DNA from: Rhodococcus sp. Leaf247
GTDB lineage: Bacteria; Actinomycetota; Actinomycetes; Mycobacteriales; Mycobacteriaceae
NCBI RefSeq assembly: GCF_001426185.1
Contig: NZ_LMRP01000003.1
Location: 496,001 to 560,000 of the forward strand
Length of the DNA: 64,000 bases
Direction: 5' to 3'
The notes under the pieces are model-generated. The model did no database searches. It saw only the letters and a list, made by a program, of their open reading frames with translations, and was not told the origin of the DNA. The position numbers were made by a program, and so were the translations under genes. This document shows, one piece after another, positions 1 to 8,289 of the stretch (positions within the stretch are counted from its first letter, which is position 1; the number at the start of each line of letters is the position of its first letter).

Positions 1-284
1 TCGTACCCGTGCTCCACGAGTTCGCCCATCAGGAGCGCCGTGTCGTCGTACCGTTTCTGCGGGCGCTTCTCGAACTCGCCGGTCCGCCGGAGCAGGTTCG
101 AGATCGTGGGAACACAGTACGTGCGGAAGAGGGCGAACTCGAGCGATCGCTGGTAGTCCCACGGGAATTCACACCCGGCGGTGATCTTCACGATGGTGGG
201 GGCATCGCGCACCGGATCCAGATCGTCGATCACCTGCGCCCACCCGCCGCGCCCCCGTCGGGGCCGCGGGAGGACCGTGGTCAT
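1..284 (-). CDS. Oxygenase MpaB / DUF2236 family protein (N-terminal part, runs off the left edge)
   Basis: The reading frame starts at an ATG (complement of 282-284) and stays open to the window edge, so only about 94 N-terminal residues are visible. They include WDYQRSLEFALFRTYCVP and GEFEKRPQKRYDDT, the N-terminal pattern of the MpaB-related DUF2236 family. Members are haem-dependent oxygenase-like proteins related to latex-clearing protein; the substrate cannot be told from this fragment. Its ATG overlaps the stop of the upstream aldehyde dehydrogenase by four bases, so the two are translationally coupled and probably act in one oxidative pathway. The catalytic part lies outside the window. 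Confidence 0.75.
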   Translation of the reverse strand, partial: MTTVLPRPRRGRGGWAQVIDDLDPVRDAPTIVKITAGCEFPWDYQRSLEFALFRTYCVPTISNLLRRTGEFEKRPQKRYDDTALLMGELVEHGY

Positions 285-1726
285 CGGCCGTAGACCTTCG
301 TCAGCAGCAATCGAGCGACTGTGACATCGCGCTTCTTCCGCGTCATCGTCACCAGGCCGAGCGGGGCTGCGAAACGCTGCTTGGTGACCGACTTGACCCT
401 CGAGAATTCGCGGAGTCCGTCGGCGCCGTGGATGCGACCGAACCCGGAGTCGCCGACACCGCCGAACGGAAGTGCTCCCACGGCGGCGAAGCCCAGGACG
501 GAGTTGATCGTGACGACACCGACCCGCAATCGGTCCGCCGCGCGCTCTGCCGCTGCTGCCGACGCCGTGAACACGGAGGCGCCGAGGCCGTACTTCGAGG
601 CGTTGGCCTTCTCGATTCCCTCGTCCAGGTCGCGGATCCGGTTCACCACCACGGTCGGGCCGAACGTCTCCTCGGCGACGGCCGAACTGTCCTCGGGAAC
701 GTCGACCAGCACGATCGGGTCGACGAACGGTGCCCTGATCGAGTCGATTCCACCCACCACGGCGCGGCCGCCGCGTGCGAGAGCGTCCTCGACCTGATCG
801 CGCACGATGTCCACCTGCTTCGGCAACGTCATGCGTCCGTACTGCGAGTCGTCCGCGTCGCCGACCCGTAGTCCGCGGACACGGGAGGTGAGGGCCGCCA
901 TGAACTTGTCGGCCACCTCGTCGACGACGTAGATGCGCTCGACACCCGCGCAGGTCTGACCCGCATTGCCCATGGCGCCGAACGCCGCGAAGGTGGCCGC
1001 CGCCTCGATGTCGGCGGTCGCGTCGACGATGAGCGCGTCCTTGCCCCCACCTTCGACGACGATCGGTGTCAACGTCTCCGCGCATACCGCCATCACCTTC
1101 TTGGCCGTCGCCGTCGACCCGGTGAACGCGAGCTTGTCCACGCCGGATCGACACAGCGCCTCGCCGACTCGGCCGTCACCGGTCACCGTCTGCAGCACCT
1201 GGTGCGGTGCCGCGAGCGACGCCCACGCGTCGGCAAGCCAGAGTCCGGTGCGGGGAGTCAGCTCGCTGGGCTTGAACACCACCGTGTTGCCGGCGGCCAT
1301 GGAGTACGCGATCGAGCCCATCGGCGTGTAGACCGGGTAGTTCCACGGGCCGATGACACCGACGACACCCATCGGCTGATAGCGCACGGACGCAGCATGA
1401 TTGATGCTGACGACACCCGGATACACCGATCGCTCCCGCAGCACACGGCGCGCGTTCTTGGCCGCCCATGTCAGGTGTTCGACCGCGAGCATCACCTCGA
1501 GGAGGGCGTCGTCCTTCGGTTTGCCCGTCTCCTCCCGCATCGTGTCGATGAGAGAAGCGGAGGTCCGCGCGATCGTCGATCGGAACTCGAGCAGCCAGCC
1601 CTTGCGGTCCGCGTAGTCCAACCGACCCCACCACTGGAACGCATCGCGGGCGCGGGCGACGGCGGCTGTCACCTCCCCGTCGGGCGATGTCTCGGTCGTG
1701 CGGTCCGGAGAGTGCTGGACGGTCAT
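281..1726 (-). CDS. Aldehyde dehydrogenase family protein
   Basis: 481 residues, normal for the family. It oxidises an aldehyde to the acid with NAD(P)+. Catalytic residues are in place: Asn129 in GPWNYP, Glu225 in VVEGGGKD and the nucleophile Cys259 in GNAGQTCAG; the cofactor-binding FTGSTATAKK lies near residue 201. The type resembles the succinate-semialdehyde or coniferyl-aldehyde branch, but the substrate is not predictable. It follows the HxlR regulator gene by 44 bases and overlaps the MpaB-like gene by four, forming a minus-strand operon that diverges from the thiolase gene. Confidence 0.9.
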   Translation of the reverse strand: MTVQHSPDRTTETSPDGEVTAAVARARDAFQWWGRLDYADRKGWLLEFRSTIARTSASLIDTMREETGKPKDDALLEVMLAVEHLTWAAKNARRVLRERSVYPGVVSINHAASVRYQPMGVVGVIGPWNYPVYTPMGSIAYSMAAGNTVVFKPSELTPRTGLWLADAWASLAAPHQVLQTVTGDGRVGEALCRSGVDKLAFTGSTATAKKVMAVCAETLTPIVVEGGGKDALIVDATADIEAAATFAAFGAMGNAGQTCAGVERIYVVDEVADKFMAALTSRVRGLRVGDADDSQYGRMTLPKQVDIVRDQVEDALARGGRAVVGGIDSIRAPFVDPIVLVDVPEDSSAVAEETFGPTVVVNRIRDLDEGIEKANASKYGLGASVFTASAAAAERAADRLRVGVVTINSVLGFAAVGALPFGGVGDSGFGRIHGADGLREFSRVKSVTKQRFAAPLGLVTMTRKKRDVTVARLLLTKVYGR

Positions 1727-1770
1727 CTATATCCCTCGATCGCGCGGGTGTACCACTGTGATCGGTGACA

Positions 1771-2292
1771 CTATGACTCTTCTGCGTCCGTAACAATGAC
1801 CGAGCCGACCGTGGTCGGTGACTCCTGAGCAACGCGAAGGTGCAGACGGTCGATGTCGACCGGCGCTCCCGACGCTGTCGTCACGGAGACTCGCACCGTG
1901 TCGCCACTGTCCTCGTCGACAACCGACAGCGGAGCCGATTCCTGGAGATACGTGTCGCCCCACTGCATCAGGCTCAGGACGATAGGCACCAGATCGTCAC
2001 CCATATGCGTCAACACGTATTCGTGGCGCGTCCTGCCCTTGTCGGGGCGGTAGGGCCTCTTGACCAGGATTCCGGCCTGGACCAGCTCTTTCAGTCGGGC
2101 CGAGGTGATCGCATCGGTGATCCCTACGCGTGCTGCGAAATCGTCGAATCGCGTTGTGCCGTACCAGGCCTCGCGGATGATGAGCATGGTCGACCGCGTG
2201 CCGATCACCCCCATCGCGCGACTGATAGAACATCGCTCACCGGTTGCCCAGGCGCTTCTGTCGGCGAGGGGTCCGTCCAAGGTGAGAGCCAT
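1771..2292 (-). CDS. HxlR-family winged-helix transcriptional regulator
   Basis: 173 residues from the ATG at 2292; a longer open frame exists upstream but crosses the palindromic promoter region. The core (CSISRAMGVIGTRSTMLIIRE, then SARLKELVQAGILVKRPY) is the typical HxlR winged helix, with the conserved Cys near residue 20. A C-terminal extension of about 60 residues follows the usual domain. It is the first gene of the minus-strand operon with the aldehyde dehydrogenase and MpaB-like genes and faces the thiolase, so it probably controls both directions from the shared 100-base intergenic region. Confidence 0.85.
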   Translation of the reverse strand: MALTLDGPLADRSAWATGERCSISRAMGVIGTRSTMLIIREAWYGTTRFDDFAARVGITDAITSARLKELVQAGILVKRPYRPDKGRTRHEYVLTHMGDDLVPIVLSLMQWGDTYLQESAPLSVVDEDSGDTVRVSVTTASGAPVDIDRLHLRVAQESPTTVGSVIVTDAEES

Positions 2293-2305
2293 GCCACCAG
2301 TGTAC

Positions 2306-2327
2306 TGACTTGATAGAACTATAGTCA
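2306..2327. promoter_or_regulatory. Interrupted palindrome, candidate operator for the HxlR regulator
   Basis: Outer arms TGACT (2306-2310) and AGTCA (2323-2327) enclose an inner inverted repeat ATAG-AA-CTAT (2313-2322); the outer arms are offset by two bases. It lies 14 bases upstream of the HxlR start and about 65 bases before the divergent thiolase start, and is markedly AT-rich for this genome. Position and symmetry suggest an autoregulatory site; binding by this protein is inference. Confidence 0.45.
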
Positions 2328-2391
2328 GCTCGTACAGTCGACCTGTGCGGCATCGGAGCACGCACCGGCAGAGAGCATTCGGAGAATTCTG

Positions 2392-3561
2392 ATGAGAGAT
2401 GCAGTGATCGTCGAGGCAGTTCGAACCCCGCTGGGCAGGGGCAAGGCGAACGGGGGACTACACGACGTGCACCCCGTGGATCTGATGGCCCACAGCCTGC
2501 GCGAGGTGGTGCAGCGCAGCGGGATCGATCCCACCGAGATCGACGACGTGATCGGTGGGGTAGTGACGGCAGTGGGGGAGCAGTCACTGAACATGACTCG
2601 CCGCGCCGTCCTCGCCGCCGGTTTCCCCGATTCGGTGCCCGCGACGACCATCGACCGGCAGTGCGGTAGTAGTCAGCAGGCTCTGCACTTCGCCGCTCAG
2701 GGAGTCGTCGCAGGAGCGTACGACCTCGCCGTCGCCGCCGGATCCGAGTCGATGAGCCGGGTGCCGATGGGCGCCTCGGTCGTCGGCGCGGAGGACCTGA
2801 ACGGCACCGCGTTCGACGAGCGCTACCCCGACGGTCTGGTGCCTCAAGGCATCAGCGCGGAATTGATCGCCGCGCGGTGGAGCCTGAGCCGGGCAGAACT
2901 GGACGAGTTCGCGCTCGCATCCCACGCCAAGGCGGCAACGGCGAGGGACAGCGGACTGTTCTCGGCAGAGATCAGCCCTGTGGGCGAACTGAAGACGGAC
3001 GAGGGCATCCGCGTCGGGTCCGACCTCGACTCGATGGCGCGCCTGCGCTCGGCGTTCTTCGATCCCGACATGGCCGTCCGATTCCCGCAGATCGACTGGA
3101 ACGTCACCGCCGGAAACGCCAGCCAGATCAACGACGGCAGCGCCGCCGTCATGGTGACTACCAGTGACAACGCCCGGCGTCTCGGATTACGACCACGAGC
3201 TCGCGTGCACTCCGTCGCCGTCGCCGGCGACGACCCGCTGTACATGCTGACAGCTGTCATCCCGGCCACCCGCAAGGTCCTCGCCCGCGCGAACCTGGGC
3301 ATCGACGACATCGATCTGTTCGAGGTCAACGAAGCGTTCTCATCCGTCGTCCTGGCCTGGGCGACGGACACCGGTGCCGATCTCGCGAAGGTCAACGTTC
3401 ACGGCGGTGCCATCGCCCTGGGGCACCCCCTGGGCGCCAGCGGAGCTCGGCTCACGACCACGTTGCTGCACGCTCTGGAAGCCCGCGGTGCCCGGTACGG
3501 ACTGCAGGTGATGTGTGAAGCAGGCGGCCGCTCGAACGCGATGATCATCGAACGACTCTGA
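2392..3561 (+). CDS. Thiolase family acyl-CoA acetyltransferase (steroid/lipid thiolase type)
   Basis: 389 residues, full length for a thiolase. It performs CoA-dependent cleavage of a 3-ketoacyl-CoA, or the reverse condensation. The acyl-accepting Cys91 lies in DRQCGSSQQA, His345 in GHPLGASGARL, and the second catalytic Cys375 in MCEAGGRSNA. That last motif differs from the common CxGGGQG and is of the kind seen in actinobacterial FadA5/FadA6-like thiolases of sterol and side-chain degradation. It is transcribed divergently from the HxlR-aldehyde dehydrogenase operon and ends 12 bases before the convergent lipase gene. Confidence 0.9.
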   Translation: MRDAVIVEAVRTPLGRGKANGGLHDVHPVDLMAHSLREVVQRSGIDPTEIDDVIGGVVTAVGEQSLNMTRRAVLAAGFPDSVPATTIDRQCGSSQQALHFAAQGVVAGAYDLAVAAGSESMSRVPMGASVVGAEDLNGTAFDERYPDGLVPQGISAELIAARWSLSRAELDEFALASHAKAATARDSGLFSAEISPVGELKTDEGIRVGSDLDSMARLRSAFFDPDMAVRFPQIDWNVTAGNASQINDGSAAVMVTTSDNARRLGLRPRARVHSVAVAGDDPLYMLTAVIPATRKVLARANLGIDDIDLFEVNEAFSSVVLAWATDTGADLAKVNVHGGAIALGHPLGASGARLTTTLLHALEARGARYGLQVMCEAGGRSNAMIIERL

Positions 3562-3573
3562 GGCGCTGACCGA

Positions 3574-4854
3574 TCAGTCGATGCTGCACCCGGCGGTCGG
3601 GACGTCGGCGAACCTGTCCATCAGGTACGCCGCGGCCTCGCCGCCGTAGCCGTCGATGATCTGAGGCCCGAAGTGGTTGGGCAACACCGCCCCCGGAAGA
3701 ATCGGCGGCAACGGATTCGATCGAAACGTCACCGACGCACCCTGCCCGCACCACTCGTTCGCCAGGTCCCGAGCCTGTCCGTACGGCACCGTGTCGTCGT
3801 TGATGCCGCTGGTGATCAAGACCGGGGCCGACGGTGTCAGTGCGCCGGTGCGCAGCTTGTCGAAGATGGGCCCCGCCTCGGGAATGGACCGTAGATTCTC
3901 GGACATCGACAGCCCGTCCTTCGTCAGCGTCTCGGTGCGCAGGAACGGGTACTTCAGGATCGTGTCGGCGATGCACTCGGTGGAAAGGTCGCTCAGAACG
4001 GCCTTGCCGTAGTCGGACACACGCTCCTCGACCCGTGAGCGCAGCGACGGGTTGCGTTCGAGAACTCCGTTGAGGGCGTACCCGATGACCCCGCCGATCA
4101 ACGTGCCGTCCACCCGGTTCAACACGTCGAGGAGATCGGCGGTGGGTGCGCCCGCCCAGGTTCCCTTGATGTTCAGGTCCGGTGCGTAGGACGCAGCGGA
4201 CTCGGCCGCGGCTGCCGTGGCACCGCCGCCCTGCGAGTATCCCCAGAGCCCGATGGGGGAGTCCGGGTCGCCGGCCAGTGCAGTGGCAGCGCGGGCACCG
4301 TCCAACACCGCGTGCGCCTGCTCAGGACGGTTGACGTAGGTGTGCACGCCGGGCGTTCCGAGTCCGATGTAATCGGTGACGAACACCCGCGCGCCCATCG
4401 ATCCCCACAGGGTCGAGGACACGAGCTCCTGGTTCGCGGACAGCGACAGCGGGTCCGTCGTGAGGTTCAGTGCGAGAGGAAACGCTCGCGAGGGCGCGCA
4501 CTGATCTCCTTGCCCTACGGTGCCCGGTGCCACCACGACGGTGGGCCGCGGACCGGAGCCGCGCCACGGCACGGCGGTGTCGATGTACGTCCCGGTGACG
4601 GCGACGGGCTCGTCGTTCTCGGTTCGCGAGGTGTACATGACGCGTTGTGCCACAGCCGGATACGACCCACCGGCACCGGGCGCCGCGAGATAGAGCGGCA
4701 TCGGCTCCGTCTTGATCACGGTGCCGGGAGCACTCGTGAGCGTGGTCGGTGGGGTGTAGAAATCGTCCGCGGGAGAGGCATACGCGGGTGCCGCGCCGAC
4801 TACGACCAGCGCGGCGGCGACGGTCAGCACCACGAACCGACGGGACAACTTCAT
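3574..4854 (-). CDS. Secreted LIP-family lipase/esterase
   Basis: 426 residues from the ATG at 4854, chosen because GGAGAGG precedes it at good spacing; an upstream start would spoil the signal peptide. The N-terminus (KLSRR, then a hydrophobic stretch ending APAYA|SP) is a Sec signal with an Ala-x-Ala cleavage site. The nucleophile elbow is GYSQGGG; INDDTVPYG and LPNHFGP supply the likely Asp and His. This is the secretory lipase (LIP) family, common in actinobacteria and acting on lipids outside the cell. A second, non-secreted member is encoded at 15056-16381. Confidence 0.88.
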   Translation of the reverse strand: MKLSRRFVVLTVAAALVVVGAAPAYASPADDFYTPPTTLTSAPGTVIKTEPMPLYLAAPGAGGSYPAVAQRVMYTSRTENDEPVAVTGTYIDTAVPWRGSGPRPTVVVAPGTVGQGDQCAPSRAFPLALNLTTDPLSLSANQELVSSTLWGSMGARVFVTDYIGLGTPGVHTYVNRPEQAHAVLDGARAATALAGDPDSPIGLWGYSQGGGATAAAAESAASYAPDLNIKGTWAGAPTADLLDVLNRVDGTLIGGVIGYALNGVLERNPSLRSRVEERVSDYGKAVLSDLSTECIADTILKYPFLRTETLTKDGLSMSENLRSIPEAGPIFDKLRTGALTPSAPVLITSGINDDTVPYGQARDLANEWCGQGASVTFRSNPLPPILPGAVLPNHFGPQIIDGYGGEAAAYLMDRFADVPTAGCSID

Positions 4855-4900
4855 GAAGGACCCTCTCCACCGCACGGACCCCCCGGCAGGCGTCCTGAAA

Positions 4901-6289
4901 CTAGACAGTTCCGGCCCGATGTGTCAAGGACAGTTCGAAGCCCTTCGGCATGAGGGTCAGTCGCTCCTCGATGACGAGCTCGTAGTCCGGATCGGGCGCC
5001 ACGTCGAACGTCTGCAGGATCGTGCCGAGGACGATCAGCGACTCGTGAATCGCGAACTGCCGGCCGATGCAGGCGCGCTCGCCCGTACCGAACGGCTTGT
5101 AGGCGTGCGGGGGGCGCGCCCTGACGTTGGCCGACAGAAAACGGTCGGGATCGAACTTCTCCGGATCGGCGCCCCACACCGGATCGCGATGCAACCCGGG
5201 GATCAGCACCAGCGCCCAGTCGCCGGCGGCCATTCGGCGACCTCCCACCGTCGTGTCGGTCCTGGCTTCGCGGGCGTACCCGGGCGCGGTCGGCCACAGA
5301 CGCAACCCCTCGTCGAGCACCCGACGCACGAAACGGAGCTTGCCGACCTGCTCGAACGACGGGGCGCTCGATCCCCAGACCTCGTCGACCTCCGCGCGGG
5401 CCTGCGCCCACAGCTCGGGGTTCCGTGAGAGGTAGTACAGCGCGAAGGACAACGAGCCCGACGTCGTCTCGTGGCCGGCGATGAGGAAGGTGATTATCTG
5501 GTGCCGGATGTTGACCTCGTCCAGAGCGTTCGGATCACCGTCCCGCGCCGCCTGCAACATGATGTCGAGCAGATCGCCGTCCCCGTGAGTCTCACCGTCA
5601 CGGCGTGCCCGCACGATGTCGTCGAGAAGGTCGGCCATGAAGGCTTTGTCCTCGTCGTTGCGACGATTCCTCCTCCGGAACAACAGATCACTGCCGGGAA
5701 CAGGGAGGAGTGCGCGCCGCTGGTTGTGCTGGAGAGTACGGACCATCGCACGCACGAACGGGTGCGTCTCGGCGCGCGTGAAGGAGTCGAAGCTGTAGCT
5801 GAAACCGGTGCGTCCGATGGTCTCGAGTGTCAGTTTCGTCATGTCCGACGAGACGTCGACTCGGTCACGAGAAGACCAGTGCGACACCAGTTGTCCTGCC
5901 ACGTCGAGCATGATGTCGTGATAGCTGCGCATGGCCGACTGCGTGAACGCCGGTCGGAGCAGATCGTGGGCCTTGCGCCAGTTCGGCTCGTGCGAGTACG
6001 CCGTGAACAGCCCGTCCCCGCCGATCGACCGGAGACCTGCCACCGCGGGCGCCACGTGTTTGACGAAGCGTGTCTCGTCGCTCATCTCCTCCACGAGGTC
6101 AGCGCCGGACACGATCACGAAGCGACGTCCGAAGACGACGCGCTCGAAGATGGGACCGAGTTCTCGTGCGAGCGCCACCGAATCCTGCACCGGAGTCGTC
6201 GCGTGCACTCCGAGCACATCGCCGAGCAGGGGAAGGCGTCGACGAGGGTGGGGGAGTGCGGGGGTTACGGACGGGATCGTGGTGGCCAC
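4901..6289 (-). CDS. Cytochrome P450, haem domain resembling P450 BM3 (CYP102 type), without reductase
   Basis: 462 residues, ending after the haem domain. The haem-binding loop PFGTGERACIGRQFA places the thiolate ligand at Cys407. The I-helix motif LIAGHETTSGSLSFALYYL and the tail YELVIEERLTLMPKGFEL match the haem half of Bacillus P450 BM3 closely (from memory). BM3 proteins carry a fused FMN/FAD reductase after this point; here the gene stops and no reductase or ferredoxin gene lies nearby, so electrons must come from elsewhere. A fatty-acid-like substrate is plausible by similarity only. Divergent from the TetR gene at 6405. Confidence 0.88.
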   Translation of the reverse strand: MATTIPSVTPALPHPRRRLPLLGDVLGVHATTPVQDSVALARELGPIFERVVFGRRFVIVSGADLVEEMSDETRFVKHVAPAVAGLRSIGGDGLFTAYSHEPNWRKAHDLLRPAFTQSAMRSYHDIMLDVAGQLVSHWSSRDRVDVSSDMTKLTLETIGRTGFSYSFDSFTRAETHPFVRAMVRTLQHNQRRALLPVPGSDLLFRRRNRRNDEDKAFMADLLDDIVRARRDGETHGDGDLLDIMLQAARDGDPNALDEVNIRHQIITFLIAGHETTSGSLSFALYYLSRNPELWAQARAEVDEVWGSSAPSFEQVGKLRFVRRVLDEGLRLWPTAPGYAREARTDTTVGGRRMAAGDWALVLIPGLHRDPVWGADPEKFDPDRFLSANVRARPPHAYKPFGTGERACIGRQFAIHESLIVLGTILQTFDVAPDPDYELVIEERLTLMPKGFELSLTHRAGTV

Positions 6290-6364
6290 GGTCGGACCTT
6301 TCGGCAGAGGATCCGGCTTACTGAACCGGCATGCAACAAGGCACGCTACGCGCTACTGAACGCG

Positions 6365-6394
6365 TGTCAAGTATCACGCTCACTCCCGTAGAAT
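6365..6394. promoter_or_regulatory. Overlapping divergent promoters for P450 (minus) and TetR (plus)
   Basis: On the plus strand TAGAAT at 6389-6394 is a strong -10 element 11 bases before the ATG at 6405, giving an almost leaderless TetR transcript. On the minus strand TTGACA (complement of 6365-6370) is a perfect -35 for the P450. The two promoters therefore share about 30 bases, a natural place for TetR control of both. ACTGAAC occurs twice nearby (6320-6326 and 6355-6361) as a direct repeat that could belong to the operator. Confidence 0.45.
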
Positions 6395-6404
6395 GACCCA
6401 CGTC

Positions 6405-6986
6405 ATGACCACCCCACGTAAGCGCCTCTCGCCCGATCAGCGTCGGCACCAGCTGCTCGAGATCGGGTCACGGCTGTTCGCCGAACGGCCGTACGACGAG
6501 GTGTGGATCGAGGAAGTCGCGGACCTCGCGGGCGTCTCGCGCGGTCTGATGTACCACTACTTCGACTCCAAGCGTGACTTCTTCGCCGACATCATCCGGC
6601 TCGAATCGGCGCGCATGGTCGAGATGACCGCGCCGGACACCACACTTCCCGTCGACGAGCAGGTCGCGGCGGGCCTCACCGCTTACATCCGCTACTCCGC
6701 CGACCATGCGCACGGTTTGCGAGCACTCAACCGCGGCACCATGTCCGGTGACGTCGAGATACAAGCCACCCTGACCGCGGAGCTCGAGATCCAGCAGGAG
6801 CGCATCCTCGCTGCACTGGGTCCCGAAGGCGGTGCGGACGAGGTGACCAGGGCGGCCGTGCGGGGATGGGTAGCGTTCGTCCGCGCAGTGTGCGTCGACT
6901 GGGTGGACCGTCGTTCGATCTCGGCGGAGGATGTGCACGCGCTCTGCATGCGCGCGCTCCACGGTCTCCTCCACGCTCCCGAGTGA
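6405..6986 (+). CDS. TetR-family transcriptional regulator
   Basis: 193 residues from the ATG at 6405; an in-frame ATG at 6393 overlaps the predicted -10 element and is less likely. The N-terminal helix-turn-helix reads IEEVADLAGVSRGLMYHYF, typical TetR; the remainder is a ligand-binding helical domain with no recognisable effector. It is divergent from the P450 and ten bases upstream of an AraC-type gene, so it probably controls the P450 and itself. Confidence 0.88.
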   Translation: MTTPRKRLSPDQRRHQLLEIGSRLFAERPYDEVWIEEVADLAGVSRGLMYHYFDSKRDFFADIIRLESARMVEMTAPDTTLPVDEQVAAGLTAYIRYSADHAHGLRALNRGTMSGDVEIQATLTAELEIQQERILAALGPEGGADEVTRAAVRGWVAFVRAVCVDWVDRRSISAEDVHALCMRALHGLLHAPE

Positions 6987-6996
6987 TCGAGATTCC

Positions 6997-7434
6997 ATGA
7001 CCACGTCCGATGCGCAGCGGCTCGAGGACCTCCGACGACTACGCCGCGTGCGCGATCGTATGGACCGCGACTACGCACAGCCATTGAACGTGGAGGCGCT
7101 CGCGGAGGGCGCACACATGTCCGCCGGCCACCTCAGCAGGCAGTTCCGCGCCGCCTACGGCGAATCGCCGTACTCCTACCTGATGACGAGACGCATCGAG
7201 CGTGCGATGGCGCTCCTGCGCGGGAGCGATCTGTCGGTGACGGACATCTGCTTCGCCGTCGGATGCTCGTCGCTGGGTACCTTCAGCACTCGTTTCACCG
7301 AGCTGGTCGGATCACCACCGAGTGCGTACCGGCAGCAGAACCGCGCCACCGAAGCCGGGGCGCCCTCCTGCATCGAGAAGGTGGTCACCCGACCGATCAG
7401 GAATCGAGAAGCGAGCGGCCACAAGGCTCTCTAG
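6997..7434 (+). CDS. AraC-family helix-turn-helix regulator (DNA-binding domain only)
   Basis: 145 residues from the ATG at 6997. Nearly the whole protein is an AraC DNA-binding domain: LNVEALAEGAHMSAGHLSRQ is the first helix-turn-helix, and VTDICFAVGCSSLGTFSTRF with PPSAYR the second. No effector domain is present. It is followed after 10 bases by a VOC protein; an AraC mini-regulator plus VOC protein is a recurring actinobacterial pair and suggests the VOC protein handles or senses the ligand. Confidence 0.88.
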   Translation: MTTSDAQRLEDLRRLRRVRDRMDRDYAQPLNVEALAEGAHMSAGHLSRQFRAAYGESPYSYLMTRRIERAMALLRGSDLSVTDICFAVGCSSLGTFSTRFTELVGSPPSAYRQQNRATEAGAPSCIEKVVTRPIRNREASGHKAL

Positions 7435-7444
7435 GGTCGTCGCC

Positions 7445-7858
7445 ATGACACTCTCCATTGCATCCAGCTTCCTTCCCCAGGACGACCCGGAAGCGGCGCT
7501 GACCTTCTACCGGGACCTGCTCGGCTTCGAGGTGCGACTCGACGTCGGCTACGAAAATCTGCGCTGGCTCACCGTCGGCCCTCCCGGACAACCGGACACC
7601 GCCATCGTCCTCACCCCGCCCGCCGTCGATCCGGCGATCACGGAGGACGAGCGCCGCGTCATCACCGAGATGATGGCCAAGGGCACGTACGGCGGAATCC
7701 TGCTGGCCAGCGACGACCTCGAGAAGACCTTCGACGCGCTGCAGGCCGCCGACGCGGACATCGTGCAGGAGCCCATCGATCAGCCGTACGGCATCCGGGA
7801 CTGCGCAGTGCGTGACCCCGCCGGCAACCTGATCCGCATCCAGCAACGGCAGCAGTAG
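7445..7858 (+). CDS. VOC (glyoxalase/bleomycin-resistance) family protein
   Basis: 137 residues from the ATG at 7445, the first Met of the conserved fold; the frame is open further upstream but lacks family sequence there. ASSFLPQDDPEAALTFYRD followed by LLGFEVRLDVGYENLRWL and the closing VRDPAGNLIRI are characteristic of the beta-alpha-beta-beta-beta VOC fold. Members bind a metal and act on, or sequester, small molecules; this one has no assignable substrate. It forms a unit with the AraC-type gene just upstream. Confidence 0.85.
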   Translation: MTLSIASSFLPQDDPEAALTFYRDLLGFEVRLDVGYENLRWLTVGPPGQPDTAIVLTPPAVDPAITEDERRVITEMMAKGTYGGILLASDDLEKTFDALQAADADIVQEPIDQPYGIRDCAVRDPAGNLIRIQQRQQ

Positions 7859-7883
7859 TCGCTCTCCGGTTTCACCGCGCGAC

Positions 7884-7905
7884 CCTCGGGTACCTGTGCC
7901 CGAGG
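7884..7905 (+). terminator. Hairpin downstream of the AraC/VOC pair
   Basis: CCTCGGG (7884-7890) and CCCGAGG (7899-7905) form a perfect 7-bp stem with an 8-base loop, 25 bases after the VOC stop. There is no T-run, as is common in high-GC actinobacteria. It precedes the ribosome site of the small acidic ORF and may separate the two units. Confidence 0.4.
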
Positions 7906-7923
7906 AATCGACAAGGAGACATT

Positions 7924-8061
7924 ATGATGAGTAGCCCGTCCGACAAGCAGGCCGACGATTACGACCCGGACGCAGATCCCGACATGCTCGAATCCACAAC
8001 CCACCAGCCCGATCAGGCCGAGGGCGACGACGACAGCGGTATCGGCGACCCGGCTCGCTAG
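7924..8061 (+). CDS. Small highly acidic protein, unknown function
   Basis: 45 residues, starting ATGATG with a strong AAGGAG seven bases upstream (7912-7917). The sequence is dominated by Asp, Glu, Pro, Ser and Gln (for example DDYDPDADPD and AEGDDDSGIGDPAR), has few hydrophobic residues and is probably disordered. I do not recognise a family. The good ribosome site and clean start and stop argue that it is expressed. It stands alone between the VOC gene and the hairpin-rich region. Confidence 0.6.
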   Translation: MMSSPSDKQADDYDPDADPDMLESTTHQPDQAEGDDDSGIGDPAR

Positions 8062-8076
8062 GTGCGCGGTCACGCA

Positions 8077-8157
8077 TCAGTCGAACCGGTAGACAACGTC
8101 CTCGAAGTGCGGCACGGCGAAGGTGTAGAACACGCGCAGCACACGATCGACCCACAT
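8077..8157 (-). other. Possible 26-residue ORF or C-terminal gene remnant
   Basis: The minus-strand frame ending at 8077 encodes a Met-started peptide whose tail (VFYTFAVPHFEDVVYRFD) is more protein-like than random. GGAGG directly abuts the ATG, which is too close for a normal ribosome site. The frame stays open for about 40 codons upstream without another Met, through the hairpin cluster. Either a small peptide or the end of a decayed gene. Confidence 0.25.
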
Positions 8158-8171
8158 CCTCCGGTTTCGGC

Positions 8172-8244
8172 AACCTGCTCCGGTTGTAACCGGAGAGCCT
8201 TGCTGGAAGCGGAGCAGGTTCGACCTTCCCGCAACGGTTGCGGG
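8172..8244. repeat. Cluster of three perfect inverted repeats
   Basis: AACCTGCTCCG (8172-8182) pairs perfectly with CGGAGCAGGTT (8210-8220). Nested in it, CTCCGGTT (8178-8185) pairs with AACCGGAG (8188-8195) around a 2-base loop. A third hairpin, CCCGCAA (8228-8234) with TTGCGGG (8238-8244), follows. The first two share bases 8178-8182 and so cannot form together. The region lies downstream of both the small acidic gene (plus) and the HxlR gene (minus). Confidence 0.7.
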
Positions 8245-8289
8245 TTGTGCGGACTGTGACGGGGACGGTGCGCTCGCTCATGTCAGCTT

